Assembly: GCF_921293095.1 (NCBI RefSeq)
Contig: NC_060257.1
Span: 68,766,472-68,830,471 of the forward strand
Length of the DNA stretch: 64,000 nucleotides
Direction of reading: 5' to 3'
Source: Ischnura elegans
Lineage: Eukaryota; Arthropoda; Insecta; Odonata; Coenagrionidae
How positions within the stretch are numbered: position 1 is the stretch's first letter; every line of letters begins with the position of its first letter. Positions 43,971 through 55,497 of the stretch are shown here, piece after piece. Below the pieces are notes generated by a model. The model saw only the letters and a list, made by a program, of their open reading frames with translations, was not told the origin of the DNA and did no database searches. A program made the position numbers and the translations under genes.

Positions 43971-45179
43971 GTAAGTAGACTTCTACGTAATTATTCAATA
44001 AATGATACAAGATTTTAATATGAGACTGGTTCATCATCATGAGTCAGCAGTCAGCATCTCTTTCCATAGCCTTAAATCCCATACACCTGTCCTTTGACAA
44101 TTGCCTTCATCAGGCTATCGTTGGAGGAAATTGAAGTAAAACCTTGAAGGGAAGCTACTTTGTGCCATTGTTCAAATTACAATGAAAAAAATTTTTGTCC
44201 TCACGCCTTTGTTATTTTTATTGAAATCCTATGGATTATAAATACATACATATAAACATGACCCATGCAGGCAGGACCTATGGTGTCATTGCATATTTTT
44301 GCTTTTTCGATATCGATGTGAAAAATATGATATTTAAATGGCGTGTATCACTTACAATATACAGCAAAAAAGTTTTACCCTGGGGTTGATTTCCTAAAGC
44401 TACAAATTTTTACTAATAACTCTCTCGTCGCCAAACTCTGACCCTTGCAAGTACTCCATAGTGATTAAAATGAATGATTTTTTTTGTGATTAGGGCTAAA
44501 TCTCCCATGTTAGATAATGGGACAGATAGTTGTCCAGTGCAGCAGAAGCAACAAGAATCATTGGATGCACTAGAAAGCAAGAACAATAGCTTCCCCTAGT
44601 ACCAAATGTTAAATCACAAATGGAATGAAATCTATAAGAACTTCATGGCAGTGAAACTTTGTGCTCAAATATCCTGGGGGATTTTTGAAATCATCATCAG
44701 TCAGCAATCCTAAGATTGGTTTTTAAGGATGCGTGAGTAGTACTGCGATTGGCCACCGCGGCTGACAAAATGGAATTCAGCACTCAAGTTGACTATTATA
44801 GTGTATATAGCAAGCAGAAAATCCCAGGCCAATGCATTAGAACGACTTATCGACTTTAAAAACGATATTATTACTTGAGTTTCATGGTATCCTCAGGGCC
44901 TACTGTTGGCAGATTTCTGAACTTACTGGCCCCGATAGCTCTGTAACTGAAACTACTCAAATCAACTCGACATTAGTTTTGCTACTGGAAGCTCTTGAGT
45001 CGAGTGCCAACTGTTCGACTCGACTCGAATTTTCAAATATGTACTCACACATCTCTATTGGTTTTACTAGGCTCTCCCCTCAGTTCTCCTATCAGCTTAT
45101 CTTCAGCACTTACATGATTCTTCTGCTTTACATCCTTCATCACCTACACTATTATTCAATACGAGACCCTCTCTAGTTC

Positions 45180-45480
45180 TCTCCATCCATCTATCCTTCA
45201 GTGAGTATTTTCATCAAGACTTCTCATACTTCTTCCATCTATCCTACAGTGATTATTTTCATCAAGATTTCTCTGACTGCTTTTCTTCCTCATCATTCCC
45301 ATCTATTTGATCTTCATCATACTTCAGTGGCTTCACACTTCGAAAGCTCTGTCTTTGATTTCTCTGCTACTGTCATTGTCCATGCATCACTACCATAAAG
45401 AAGCATCCTCTTGATGTATGTCGCAATCAGTCCCAATAAATTTCTTCCTTTCTTCAACTCTTATAATCCTAGCTTTCAAA
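45180..45480 (-). pseudogene. LINE relic, C-terminal fragment
   Basis: On the minus strand, IATYIKRMLLYGSDAWTMTV and AEKSKTELSK can be read (about 45345-45430). This matches the YGSEaWTm(t)...E...L family motif that follows the reverse transcriptase in RTE/BovB-like LINEs. The continuation decays into stops. It is a dead fragment between the BED exon and the sHSP exon. Confidence 0.5.
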
Positions 45481-46050
45481 GCTCAGAAAGTGAAAGTGAT
45501 ATCATTTTTTTTTTATATTTCCCACACTTACAGAATAAAATTTCTTCTATTAAGTGAAGCAATCATAATTTCAGCAACCCACACTATTTTTTCCTTGAAT
45601 TGCATTTGAAATTACATGTGATAAATGGCAAGAATTGCTATCATACACAAAAAAAATTTCAAAATTAACTGTTTTATGCCAATCTTGATAAAACTTATAT
45701 GTATGTGATATGCAATGTCACCAGAAATATATTACCTAATTTAAAAATTTCCTCTACCCATATTTTTTCTGATCTCACTTAGTAATGTTATTGTATTTTA
45801 AAATTATGAGTGAATGGTATTGATTTTTTTCATTCTAACGTAACTTTCCTTTCTATCTATCAAATTCTTTCAATGAATTGCAATTTCAGACGTGAGGGTA
45901 AGACTGTAAAGTCAAGGCATGGGTCTGTCTGTTTTCTGTTGCTCATTGATGTTCTTGAGGGTATGTTTTTAGTGCTTTTTGACATTTCTCTGACATGTCT
46001 GGCTATTCTGAGTATGAATGTCAAGATTTAAATTACTTGTGAGGAGTAAT

Positions 46051-46236
46051 CCGGCCTCTGTGGTGCCGGGGTTAAGTCCTTGCCTGCCAAACTGAAGGTC
46101 GTGGGTTCAAGTCCCATCTGGGTAGGTTGCCCCTACCCAGGGAATGGTTGTGTGTCATTGATTTATGTTATTTCCTCCTATGTAAAAGGCCTTAAATGAG
46201 CTGTTTTTGGGGTGATGAAAATAAATAAATAAAATT
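46051..46236 (+). repeat. tRNA-derived SINE, copy 2
   Basis: The 5' tRNA-like part CCGGCCTCTGTGGTGCCGGG contains an A-box-like segment. GTCGTGGGTTCAAGTCCC carries the B box GGTTCAAGTCC (46104-46114). After GGGTAGGTTGCCCC a unique 3' body ends in a tail AAATAAATAAATAAAA. It is in the same family as the minus-strand copy near 41446. Confidence 0.8.
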
Positions 46237-46697
46237 AGGGTAGCAATTGAGATTCTTAAGAACCTTGAAAATAAAGTGGGGCAGATATTTACTCCCCATT
46301 GTGCAAATGCATCATTCAAAATGAATAAAAAAATATTCACCATTTGCATTGTGTATCTGGAACTGATCTGGATGTCAAGACCTGAAGGAGAAAACCTGAG
46401 TCTACGGTGACAAACCTAAGCCGGAGGAAACCAGAAATACCGGCTTCTTCCATATTTTACCTGTATATTTTGCGAGACATAATTATGCACTCAAAATATT
46501 TTAAAAAGGTTGAATAATAAAGTTTGTTGTATAGAAAATTGCTAGTTTGTTTCTCTTATTTGCTTGTTACAGGCCCTAATATTTAGTGTGAAAACCGCCT
46601 TAAAACAATGTCGTCATGGGTTTGTGTGGAACTGCCAGTGATAGTTGTGAAAATCATATACACCTTGGTATTTATGAATTTTGGGTATATACTAGGG

Positions 46698-46995
46698 CAG
46701 TGGCACAGCTAGGGGGGGTTCAGGGGACAAAATGCCCCCAGAGCTCAGAATTTTGTTTAAGTTTAATCCATTTTACTTAATTTAATTAATATTACTTACA
46801 GAATAGTGTAAATATTAATAAAATATCCCTCCGACAGCTGTAAAACTCACCATTTTGAACCGTTTATCTTGAAATTTTTCTGAAGGAGTGCCCTTGCACC
46901 TCCCGCTTACCCTAGTGGGTATTCCAAAACCCCCAAACACCCTAGTATTAGTTGTGCCTAAAACCCTCCCTAGCCTCAATTCCTAGCTGCCCCTA
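46698..46995 (+). mobile_element. hAT-like MITE family A, copy 3
   Basis: It starts CAGTGGCACAGCTAGGGGGG and ends AATTCCTAGCTGCCCCTA. The interior (AATATCCCTCCGACAGCTGT) is nearly identical to copy 1 in the same orientation. The flanks TACTAGGG and TTCTAGGT are imperfect 8-bp repeats, so this copy is older or its ends have mutated. Confidence 0.75.
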
Positions 46996-48256
46996 TTCTA
47001 GGTTATCTAACTAAAAAGCATGTTGACAATACATTTGAAAAACACTCAAAATGTATGAATTACCTCTAGAAAAAAATCCCAATAAATATACTTGGATTAC
47101 ATGTATGAATTATTATTAGTAAAAATTTACAAATGCACACACATTTAATTTTTGGGATCACTGCTTGGAACCATTCAACTTCACTAAGTTTTTTAGAAAC
47201 ATCAACTGATAATGCTTCCTTGATGATTTCCAATTTTACCGACCTTTGATAATAGTCTATCACTCAGGACAGATGGCATTATCATTGGCAATGACACAAT
47301 TGAGATCAAACGAAATGGTCAAGATCGGAGTCGAAAAATCGAGTTTTAATCAAAACTCGAGGATCGATCTCAATTCCCTCGATCTTTGGAATTTAAAACT
47401 TGATTTTCGATCAGAATCAAAATCGATTTTTCCAGCACTAATTATTATTGACATTTCATTTTGCAATTCAAGTCACATTGACCCTAGAAGTTTCTGAGTT
47501 GCAGAGACAGTTTCGTCATGTATGATCTTATCCAGTCCTGGCGAAAATATTTTATCTAATAGCTTGATGAATATTTTAGGGCAAAATGTGATAATTGCCT
47601 ATCATTTATATGGTATGCACTTCAATGGGCAGCTTGCGTAATGTGAGTAGTATGTTGCCAGTACAAAATTATCAGCTAACAAGATATTCTATAGTTATTT
47701 TTGTTTTTAATGCGATATTCAAGTTGTAAATGGCCTCTTTTGACAACTGTGATAGCCACCGTGGACAACACGGTGCTGTTAAAAGGCATGTGTAGTTTTC
47801 TCTGCCTATTTCTGTTCACCCCCAAAAGTATGTTTAGGACCTATTTGAAGTATATTACATATTTTATGTGTATTATGCAGTATTTATCCACATAAAATTT
47901 AAATTAAAACATTGCTGGTATTTGAATGCTAATAATATCATAGATCATCAAGTTCCCCTGATGTCTTTCATTCTGATCAGGCTAATGGTGATACTGGATT
48001 TCCATCCCTTTCTTGTGGTGCACATTAGCTAAATTATCAGCCTCCTCCAAAAAACCAATATCAGTATGAAAATCAATTAGGTCATAGTAAAGTTCTCTCT
48101 AGAATATTTATAATTTGTTCAAGAAGATTTAGTAATAATTTAAAATGTTTGAATTTTATTCTTATTTAATGGTTCTGATTCTATCAGGACATTTGCATAT
48201 TAAATCCTCATTTGCATTGATTTTTAATGTGATCATATCTTTTCTTTCATCAGCAG

Positions 48257-51115
48257 ATGGCTTTCTACCCTTTTGCAATGCCTCCGAATGAGTCAATGGA
48301 AGCAATGCACAATTTTTTTCGGGAAGCTCAGCAATTTGTCCAACCATTTATGGCCATGGGCATGGCACAAGCTCAAGGCCAGCCGCAATGCGGTCGCTTT
48401 GGACAGCGCCCCAACTTTCACCACCAGACTCAGAGCAGAGCATCGTCCAATAGCCATCATGAGGACGATGATTTCCACATTGAAATAGACGTGCATGACT
48501 TTGCTGCGGGAGAGATCTCAGTGAAGAAAGTGGACAACAAAATTGTCGTTGAGGGGAATCACGATGCTAGGGAATCTGGTGGTATAACTGCCGCTCGTCA
48601 TTTTTTGCACCGCTACACATTACCGGATGGTGTGAAGCATGATGAAATCAAATCATCCCTATCGTCTGATGGGATCCTCACTGTTAGTGCCCCAAAGGTA
48701 AGGCTAAACCTCAACTCACGGTAGCCAATTGTACTTTTGGCATTTTCAGCCTCATTTTGAGTGGGATCTTGGAGTCTTTCCATTAATTTCCCTTAAAATT
48801 TGGTCTGAATAATGCTAACAATGGTTAGTGAAGGAGGATATTCCTTGTGGAAAATGCATTCATCTAGGGAGAACTACGTGTTCTTTCGGAACATTCATCT
48901 AGTTAATTTGTTACTTAATCTCTTGGAACTAGCTTTAAAGCATAATGGAGACATAAAGGTCATTAGCTACCACTGAAGAGACTACCGTTAGCAATTCTAA
49001 ACATTACTTAGGCCACAATGCAGAACTTAAACAAGGGGTGATTATGGCTCTCAGAGTACCTCTGGAATATTCATTAACCCTATCGGTTTAACTCTCCCTC
49101 TTTTCTTCTTTTTTTTTCTTTTCATTCTTTTTAACTCTCTTACGCACCAACTTAGCAGTAACTAAAAATGCGGATTGAAAGGAGGAAGAGAAATTCATTG
49201 TAAGGAGAGGAGAACTCATTCTAAACATCGGCACCCTATGAAGTCTCTTTTTAATGTATACAAATTGTAATATGTATAATGGAATATTACAGCATCGTAC
49301 TGCCGTGCCCTCAATTTATGAATTATTTAAACTCCAGGGGGCATTCAAAATTTACTCTCTGGAGTGGGCTTGTCATGGCAATTTTACTGTACATATAAAA
49401 ATTGCATTCCCATTATTCATGTGCAGGTATTTCCTGATGTAAAAAAGGGCTGATTAAAGAATTATAGTTGCATACTTTTATGCTTGATAATGAAAGTATG
49501 TCGTACTTATTTATATCTAATTCATTTTTATTTTTACATCTGATTTGTCTCTTGTCAGCAGTGGACAGGAACAAATACTGAGAGGTTCAAGTTTAGGGCC
49601 TCTACAACGCTCATGTCTAGTGTGAAGCGTACATATATGAAAGGGGTAATAAAAAAATTCAGATTACTAGAAACGAAGTTATTTTGCAATCATAAAATTC
49701 TATGTTTCATTAATTTGCTTCAGTGTAAAAAGATCATATGAAAAATAATTAAAATAAATATATCGTGTATGATGTTGGGTTAGATGTGATGGAAGTTCTT
49801 AATATAAGTAAAATTGGGCATTGCAATATTTCCACTGAATTTTATTTTGACAATACGCGTTTTGTTGCTACAAACAATATTATACACAACAAACACTTGA
49901 TATGTAATGTTGTTTGTAGCTACAAAACGCGTAGTGTCAAAGTAAAACTCAGTGGAAATATTGCAATGTCCAATTTTACTTATAAAATAAAGATGTCTGA
50001 ATAACAGCGATAACCTGATGCTTTTATGAAAAGGTTATTTTAGAATTCTTTTAGATTTCCTTGCAGTTTCAAGGAACAAATTCACTAAATAGAACCTGAA
50101 TGTGTGTGTGTGTGAATGAGACCTTTGCGGAAATTTGTTCCTTAGAGCAAACCCTTGAGGTGCGTGAGTGTGAGCATTTTTCTTTATTTTAATATTTTTG
50201 TCTATTTCTTGTGTGTGAATGGGTCACTGGCATGAGCGGAGTCTTCGCAAACCTGAATGTGTGTGTGAATGAGACCTTCGTGGAAACTAGTTCCTTAGAG
50301 CAAATCCACGAGGTGCATGAATGTGAGTGCGCAAATCTGCAAGGTGAGTGTGTGAGCTGCGCAATTGTTTGGTTTCATAGTGTTTTAGCTTGATTTCTGT
50401 ATTTTACATCAAATAAAGACATACTTCAGCCTTTTAACTCCCCCCCCCCACTTTGCCCACCGAAGAGTTCGGCCTTGGGGAATTTGTTCTCTTTCAACTG
50501 TTCAACGGCTGTAGATCGTTCAATCACTTATATCACTATATAGATATTAGAACCAAGCTGTAAAATTCTTACTTTTCAGAGTATTTTTCTTATGAAATTG
50601 CTAGTTTTAATTAACTTTTATCTGGATTTTAAGAGCCAGAATAGTGTCTAAATTCATTTCCGAGCACCCAATTTTCTAAAAATTTTCCTGGGGAGGACCC
50701 TAGGAATTACCCGATAAGAAGGGCCCCAGCTGGACGCAGGGCTCCCAATTGCCCCTGAAAATGGATCTCATATAAGTTGTATTTGTACTAGTATCAGCCT
50801 CACTTATTATTCGAACCTCTTTTTATGTTGTGATTATAACTGTCAGTTTTATTTAAGGTGTCACCTATCGTGGCATCAGCTCTAAACTAGTTAAATGAGT
50901 CTTCCTTTCTATGACTCATCCAACTCTCTTTGACGTCACACATGTATTTTGTGTTCTTAAGCCTTCTGTGTCTGTTTACTTTCCAGAATCACACACAGAA
51001 GCCAGCTGAGGAACTTATCATCCCTATCACCCCCACTGGAATGCCGGCAAAGAAGCAAGATTGTGGTGAACCTTCTACTTCAAAAAATGATAATGAGCCA
51101 AAAGAAAATATGTAA
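48257..51115 (+). CDS. Small heat shock protein (alpha-crystallin domain), two coding exons
   Basis: Exon A 48257-48697 and exon B 50987-51115 join in phase 0 to give 189 residues. Small heat shock proteins are ATP-independent chaperones that hold unfolding proteins in oligomers, mostly in the cytosol. An N-terminal Met/Gln/Phe-rich arm (1-68) precedes the alpha-crystallin domain (71-147, DDFHIEIDVHDF...), with the dimer-interface strand RHFLHRYTLP (114-123) and the signature DGILTVSAP (138-146). The C-terminal tail carries the I-x-I anchor (IPI, 159-161). It resembles the l(2)efl/Hsp20 group of insects. The ATG lies directly behind a tandem CAG-CAG acceptor, so the 5' UTR is spliced. AATAAA at 51322-51327. 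The distant HSE/TATA promoter near 39.8-40.0 kb is the likely driver. Confidence 0.9.
49806..49988. mobile_element. Fold-back MITE in the sHSP intron
   Basis: The left half (ATAAGTAAAATTGGGCATTG, then CAATATTTCCACTGA and ACGCGTTTTGTTGCTACAAA) is repeated in reverse complement by the right half, ending CAATTTTACTTAT. Arms are about 75 bp with a short central spacer. It is about 180 bp and non-coding. The target duplication is unclear. Confidence 0.8.
50096..50335. repeat. Two direct repeats, about 160 bp apart
   Basis: CCTGAATGTGTGTGTG...GAATGAGACCTT and GTTCCTTAGAGCAAA...GAGGTGC occur at about 50096-50165 and 50253-50325. The (GT)n runs vary. It is a small local duplication in the sHSP intron. 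Confidence 0.55.
50987..51115 (+). CDS. sHSP exon B (C-terminal extension with I-x-I motif)
   Basis: The acceptor is TACTTTCCAG. It encodes NHTQKPAEELIIPITPTGMP and a polar tail (QDCGEPSTSKNDNEPKENM) to TAA at 51113-51115. IPIT is the inter-dimer anchoring motif. If intron A were retained, exon A would read on to a stop at 48722-48724, giving a product without this motif. Confidence 0.85.
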   Translation, partial: NHTQKPAEELIIPITPTGMPAKKQDCGEPSTSKNDNEPKENM

Positions 51116-51445
51116 ATTTTGAATCAAAAATCGATAAAATCTCTATTGTTTGTTATCTTGTGCAGAGTCTTTGAGGATGTGAAAGAAAGTCTATGTAGGT
51201 ACTCCATCTCCTTTTTCTTAAAAAATCCTATTCATGTTCTTCAATCTGTGTCCTCTTTTTTTGTCTTTGTGTGTTAGAATGTGTAAGATATGATAATTTT
51301 TTTATGATTTTTTTTCTTAAAAATAAATATCTATATATTTTTATGATATTTATTACCTTTTGTGTACCTTATTCAAAGTCCCCTAGGGAAAATGCAGTCT
51401 TATTTGGTTCATAGAGTCAGTTCATCAGCTAGGATAAAGCATCTA

Positions 51446-51710
51446 AACCCTTTCGCTCTCATGACAATTTCCGTTTTTACTCCCAGAAATCTCAAACCCG
51501 ATTCATAAATATCCATTTTTAAAAAAATGTAGTTATTGCAGAGATAATTCTTGAAATGTGATGCTGAAATTTTGACTTGCTTTTTAGAATGTATTTACGT
51601 TTAAATGAAATTTGAAGTTATATATTTTTTAATAGTAAATAATTGAACAAATATTTTCAAAAAGACAAAGCCGAAATATCAGTACCTTGAGCAACTAAGG
51701 GCTAAAATTT
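51446..51710. repeat. Possible decayed short inverted-repeat element
   Basis: CTAAACCCTTTCGCTCTCATGA at the left and the complement of the right end TTTAGCCCTTAGTTGCTC resemble the ends of the TTAA-type element at 37892. It is AT-rich inside and has no coding potential. Boundaries are uncertain. Confidence 0.3.
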
Positions 51711-52199
51711 CATGTAATACCCTCTATAGATGTGTTATTTGGAGGTAGACTAGAACATCCTACCACTGACTGACCTTGCACATCTCTTTTTAGCATTTGC
51801 AATATCTGTAGCATTATTGGCAACTTACAATCCTGACTTGATTCACTCTACCCATTTATCCTTGTTAGTTGGATGGTATTATTGAAGGAAGATCAATTGG
51901 ATAGGTCGTGTGAGTAATGTGGAAGTTGAGTCATTCCATTTCAGCTGAACCATGGCATGCAACCCACCAGCTCGGATTTTCATGAAATTTGGTGCACATG
52001 GTTGGTTTACGCAAAATAAATACTGCTTATTCATTTCAGGCCTCTGTCTAAAGTCATTCCAGAACTAAAGCAACCTAATTTTCAGCCTAAGGTATAAAAG
52101 AAATGCATCCTCAGTTTTAGCAAAGTCAGTTAGTATTTAAAAATCTACTTATCCTAAAATTGAAGCAGAAAAGGTGTGAAAATTTTCTCTCACAAATTT

Positions 52200-54000
52200 T
52201 TTAATGTAATTCGAATATTATATCAGATTCATCTTATTTTGAAGTGTCATTTAAGCAATGCAAATATAAATATTACTTCCTTTTAAATGTCCAGAGTCAT
52301 TAGATGCATGCCCTTACCCCCAGAGTTATTAGGGCAACTGGATCCTTTGCTTTCACTAGTTATTCTAGAAAATATCAAATAGAAGTCGACTGCTTTAAAT
52401 TTTATTGCCTGGTGGTGAGCCAAAAAGTAGTCCATGTATTCAAGAGACTAACCTCCCAAGAACTGTGTTGCAACCAATCGAATGCATTCATTGGAAATTT
52501 TAGTGAAATGTTATGCTCATCCACTTTCTTGGAAACAAATTTAGCAATGTATCATGGGTAAAAAAATGGTAAGTTGAATAAAATCCTTTGGTATTATCTG
52601 TCTCTCAGACTACCAAATAAGCTTAGTCACATATTTGCAGAGCTGGCCCTGACTGCAATGCATGAGGAATTCAGTTTTATGGACACTTAGTCTGGTAGGA
52701 AATTGCATTAGAGGCTATTATGTGATCCACAGAGCCACCTATATAATAAGAACGAGCATGCTGCGCCCGCTCCCAGCGGGCTTCCCCCGCTCTTTTCAAT
52801 GCAGGTCTGCAGAGGGATAGGCGCGTTTCTAATTTTAAAATGTAGAAAAAAAAGGCAGGGTCTTATGTACAAATTTAATTGGAATGTTCATGTACAAATT
52901 GAGGTCAGAGGACCTCTTTAAACACAACATTGGAAGTAATTACACTATCCTCTGTTAAACGCACATGATAACTCATACTTATGTATTAACAGGAGACTTG
53001 AATGTGGAATCAGCCGCATTTTGATAAAAGTTATTTAAAGAATGTGAGATATTGTTGCAAATGAACAAATGTATCAGTTTGTGCGCCTTAACGTCAGTAA
53101 TATTTACCGGTTTTTGTTTTTTTTAATTATTTAAAAACCAATTTTAGGAAACAATAACAATATTTAAGAAGTAAAATATGCCGTCGCATGTTCTCTGATA
53201 AACTCTTTGCATTTTGGTACCTCATTTGTAGAGTTTGGTTGTGTATAAGTTGAGAAAAAGGTATCTATACAGTAGAAATAATATAGAAGATGGGAAAAAT
53301 ATCAGGCTTAGGGGCAGGCTCCAAGCATAATTATGATTACTAGATGCACAGATTACTTTAATTCTGTTTAACCTTGTGGCCTAGCTCAGCTCTTATTATC
53401 TCAGAAGACAGATGCTAATTAGGCAACAAAGTTTTAACAAGTGCACTGCATGTTGATTATTTGTTAGCTCTGAAGAAATGAGTTCATGGGGGAGACCTAT
53501 AATAAGAATATACAAACTGAATGAAAAGCTTCATGGTGTATGGTGCCTTATGCACTCCAAAATTTCCTTCAGCTTTGTCTCAAAATCATTAAAAACTATG
53601 ATTACTTCCCTAATGTTTTTGGCATTGTGGGCATTCGAGAACAACAAGGGCCTATAAAGACTTAGGATAAGGAAGAGTGATTTTTGATTCCTGTGAAAGC
53701 GGCCAGCAGAAGTACCTAGTCAAGGTCCTACCACTTCAGTTAATGACGCTGAAAATACTAACTGGAGTCCGTTCATTCACTTTGAATAATAATTTAATTT
53801 CCATTAAATCTAAGACTCATATTGAAGGAGTTTCGGGCTTGGAATAGAAACTGAATAAATAGCGTTTAGTCCCTAAGTTTTTCTGATGTGCATGAAATAT
53901 CGAAACTATGCCACACTAACCTAATTTCTTCGTTGGCCTCATCTCTCAGGGAATATTTTCACTCCTGCACTTCAAGGAAGGTAGCCTTCAGTTGAAAGAA
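52200..54000. other. Intergenic sequence, little recognised
   Basis: No gene-like frames. A small GC hairpin (GCCCGCT-ccc-AGCGGGC) near 52767 follows CTATATAATAAGAACGAGC. It resembles Helitron-type debris but lacks the CTRR end, so it is not called. The stretch at about 51930-52010 shares phrases (GTCATTCCAT, ATGAAATTTGGTRCA) with 63553-63632, implying a dispersed repeat. Confidence 0.3.
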
Positions 54001-54039
54001 TATTAATATCGAGGAAACAAAACTTTATTAATATAATAA

Positions 54040-54168
54040 TTATGAGAAATTAGATTTGATTCTCCAAGAAATTAACACAGAAAAACCATATGTTCCAATT
54101 AAAAGGCTAAATATTACTTCTTCCTGACAATTGACTCTTGGGAACGTAAGTAAGATCGGTTTAAACAT
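54040..54168 (-). CDS. Micro-ORF 2, 42-aa putative single-pass membrane peptide
   Basis: It starts at an ATG 7 bp after the stop of micro-ORF 1 and ends at TAA (54040-54042). An AATAAA poly(A) signal (complement of 54024-54029) follows 10 bp later, so ORF 2 is terminal in a transcript of only about 300 nt. The peptide has a short N-terminal part ([17 protein letters not shown]), one hydrophobic segment ([18 protein letters not shown]) and a basic end (RIKSNFS), as in small mitochondrial or ER membrane proteins. The frame upstream is closed by TGA at about codon -36 and lacks another ATG. The family is unrecognised. Confidence 0.45.
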   Translation of the reverse strand: MFKPILLTFPRVNCQEEVIFSLLIGTYGFSVLISWRIKSNFS

Positions 54169-54175
54169 CGCGGCA

Positions 54176-54292
54176 TTACTCCTCGATGTAGGGATGCGGG
54201 CAATCACAGTCAAATTTTTCCTGATAAGGCGGAGGTGGGGGAATTTGTGAAGTGTCGCACTCGTACACGTCACTCAAGATTGTTGTACTCAT
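54176..54292 (-). CDS. Micro-ORF 1 of a putative bicistronic transcript, 38 aa
   Basis: The ATG at 54292 opens a 38-codon frame ending TAA at 54176: an acidic, proline-rich peptide with [20 protein letters not shown] and the acidic end IEE. It lies head-to-head with OSTC, 57 bp from that start codon. The composition (five prolines, a C-x-C pair, PY motifs) is unlike random AT-rich sequence here. I know no family for it. It overlaps the upstream region of OSTC, so a shared bidirectional promoter is implied. Confidence 0.4.
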   Translation of the reverse strand: MSTTILSDVYECDTSQIPPPPPYQEKFDCDCPHPYIEE

Positions 54293-54349
54293 GCGTCTCA
54301 CCAACAAATTTACTTTTTAGTGTAGGATCTAAGTGCATTGAGGAAAGTA

Positions 54350-55036
54350 ATGGAGAGCTTGTACAGGATACCATTTTATGTGCTAGAAGTGCCACATTTG
54401 AAGATAAAAAGGCCATCATGGCTTCAACAACCATCGGCAATGGTTATGTTTTCCTTCGTACTGCTCTCGTACTTCTTGGTCACTGGAGGTTTGTAGGGTG
54501 GTTTATTTGTCATATCGGTATTAATTGGGATTATGTTAACTCATGCCTTTGTATTTCGTTAGGTATAATTTATGATGTTATCGTGGAACCACCCAGCGTC
54601 GGCTCAACAACTGATGAACATGGTCATTCAAGACCGGTAGGGAAGCATTTTGTACGATGATTCTCCATGTTCTCAAATGCGTTATACTCAAAGTATTTCT
54701 TCAATTTCAGGTGGCTTTTATGCCATATAGAGTTAATGGGCAGTATATAATGGAAGGCCTCGCGTCCAGTTTCCTCTTTACCCTGGGGGGACTTGGATTT
54801 GTTGTTTTGGACCAAACGCACAGTCCATCAACGCCAAAGCTAAACAGACTGCTTTTAATATTTGTTGGATTCCTTTGCATACTTGTGTCATTCTTCACTT
54901 GTTGGATATTCATGAGAATGAAGTTACCGTAAGCACATGAAGTGTGGTCCTTACTATTTTCAATTTTATGTTCCTAAATTCGGGCTAATTTACTTATGAC
55001 ATATTTTCTTTTTACAGTGGCTATCTCCAGTCGTGA
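54350..55036 (+). CDS. OSTC: Oligosaccharyltransferase complex subunit OSTC
   Basis: Four exons (54350-54488, 54563-54636, 54711-54928, 55018-55036) join in frame to 149 residues, the same length as human OSTC. The product begins [15 protein letters not shown] and contains [18 protein letters not shown] (44-61), [24 protein letters not shown] (77-91) and FMRMKLPGYL at the end. All match the family from memory. It spans the ER membrane three times (about 31-48, 88-104, 117-137) and serves the STT3A-type oligosaccharyltransferase, linking it to the translocon for co-translational N-glycosylation. A T-rich AG (54319-54320) before the ATG may mark a 5' UTR intron. AATAAA at 55132-55137. Confidence 0.95.
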
Positions 55037-55497
55037 GGGAGAAAAATGAGTACAGTTTTGAAGATTTTTAATACATAAATATGACATCATGACACAAAGC
55101 GCCCTGAATTTTCGGAGTTGTAACTTTTTGTAATAAAGTAATTCCTTTTCGAAAGTTTTAAGCGCTTGTTTTATTTCTTTCATATTTACCCATAATTTTT
55201 GTGCCCAAATGTAACCGGTAAATATTGATTTTAAGGGAGCCATTTTTGGATGAGAAATGGGAAAACTTAAATTGCTGTTCACGAAGATATTCTGCGTTGG
55301 AATTTGGAATATCAATGAGACTGAATAACATAGATGAACCTTACCCGTAGATTTCCTTCAATTAATCGGATGCATTTCACCTCTAACCTTGGAAATATCT
55401 CGTAAATCTTTTTTAAAAGTTCAATAACTCAATTCCGACCGGAAATTGTTCTTGCGCACTCTGCCGATTTGCTTTGTGGGATAGTGCAGCATCAAAC

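Noticed and set aside
41446-46236. Functional tRNA genes at the two B-box-bearing sites
   Set aside because: Both copies share a unique 3' extension, and one has an AAAT tail. Acceptor arms do not pair well, so they are SINEs.
52740-52830. Helitron 3' end suggested by the GC hairpin GCCCGCTCCCAGCGGGC
   Set aside because: No CTRR terminus 10-12 bp after the hairpin and no paired 5' end nearby.
54235-54660. 141-codon + strand frame across OSTC exon 1
   Set aside because: It is out of frame with OSTC in exon 1 and joins the true frame only by reading through the intron. The spliced model matches OSTC at full length.
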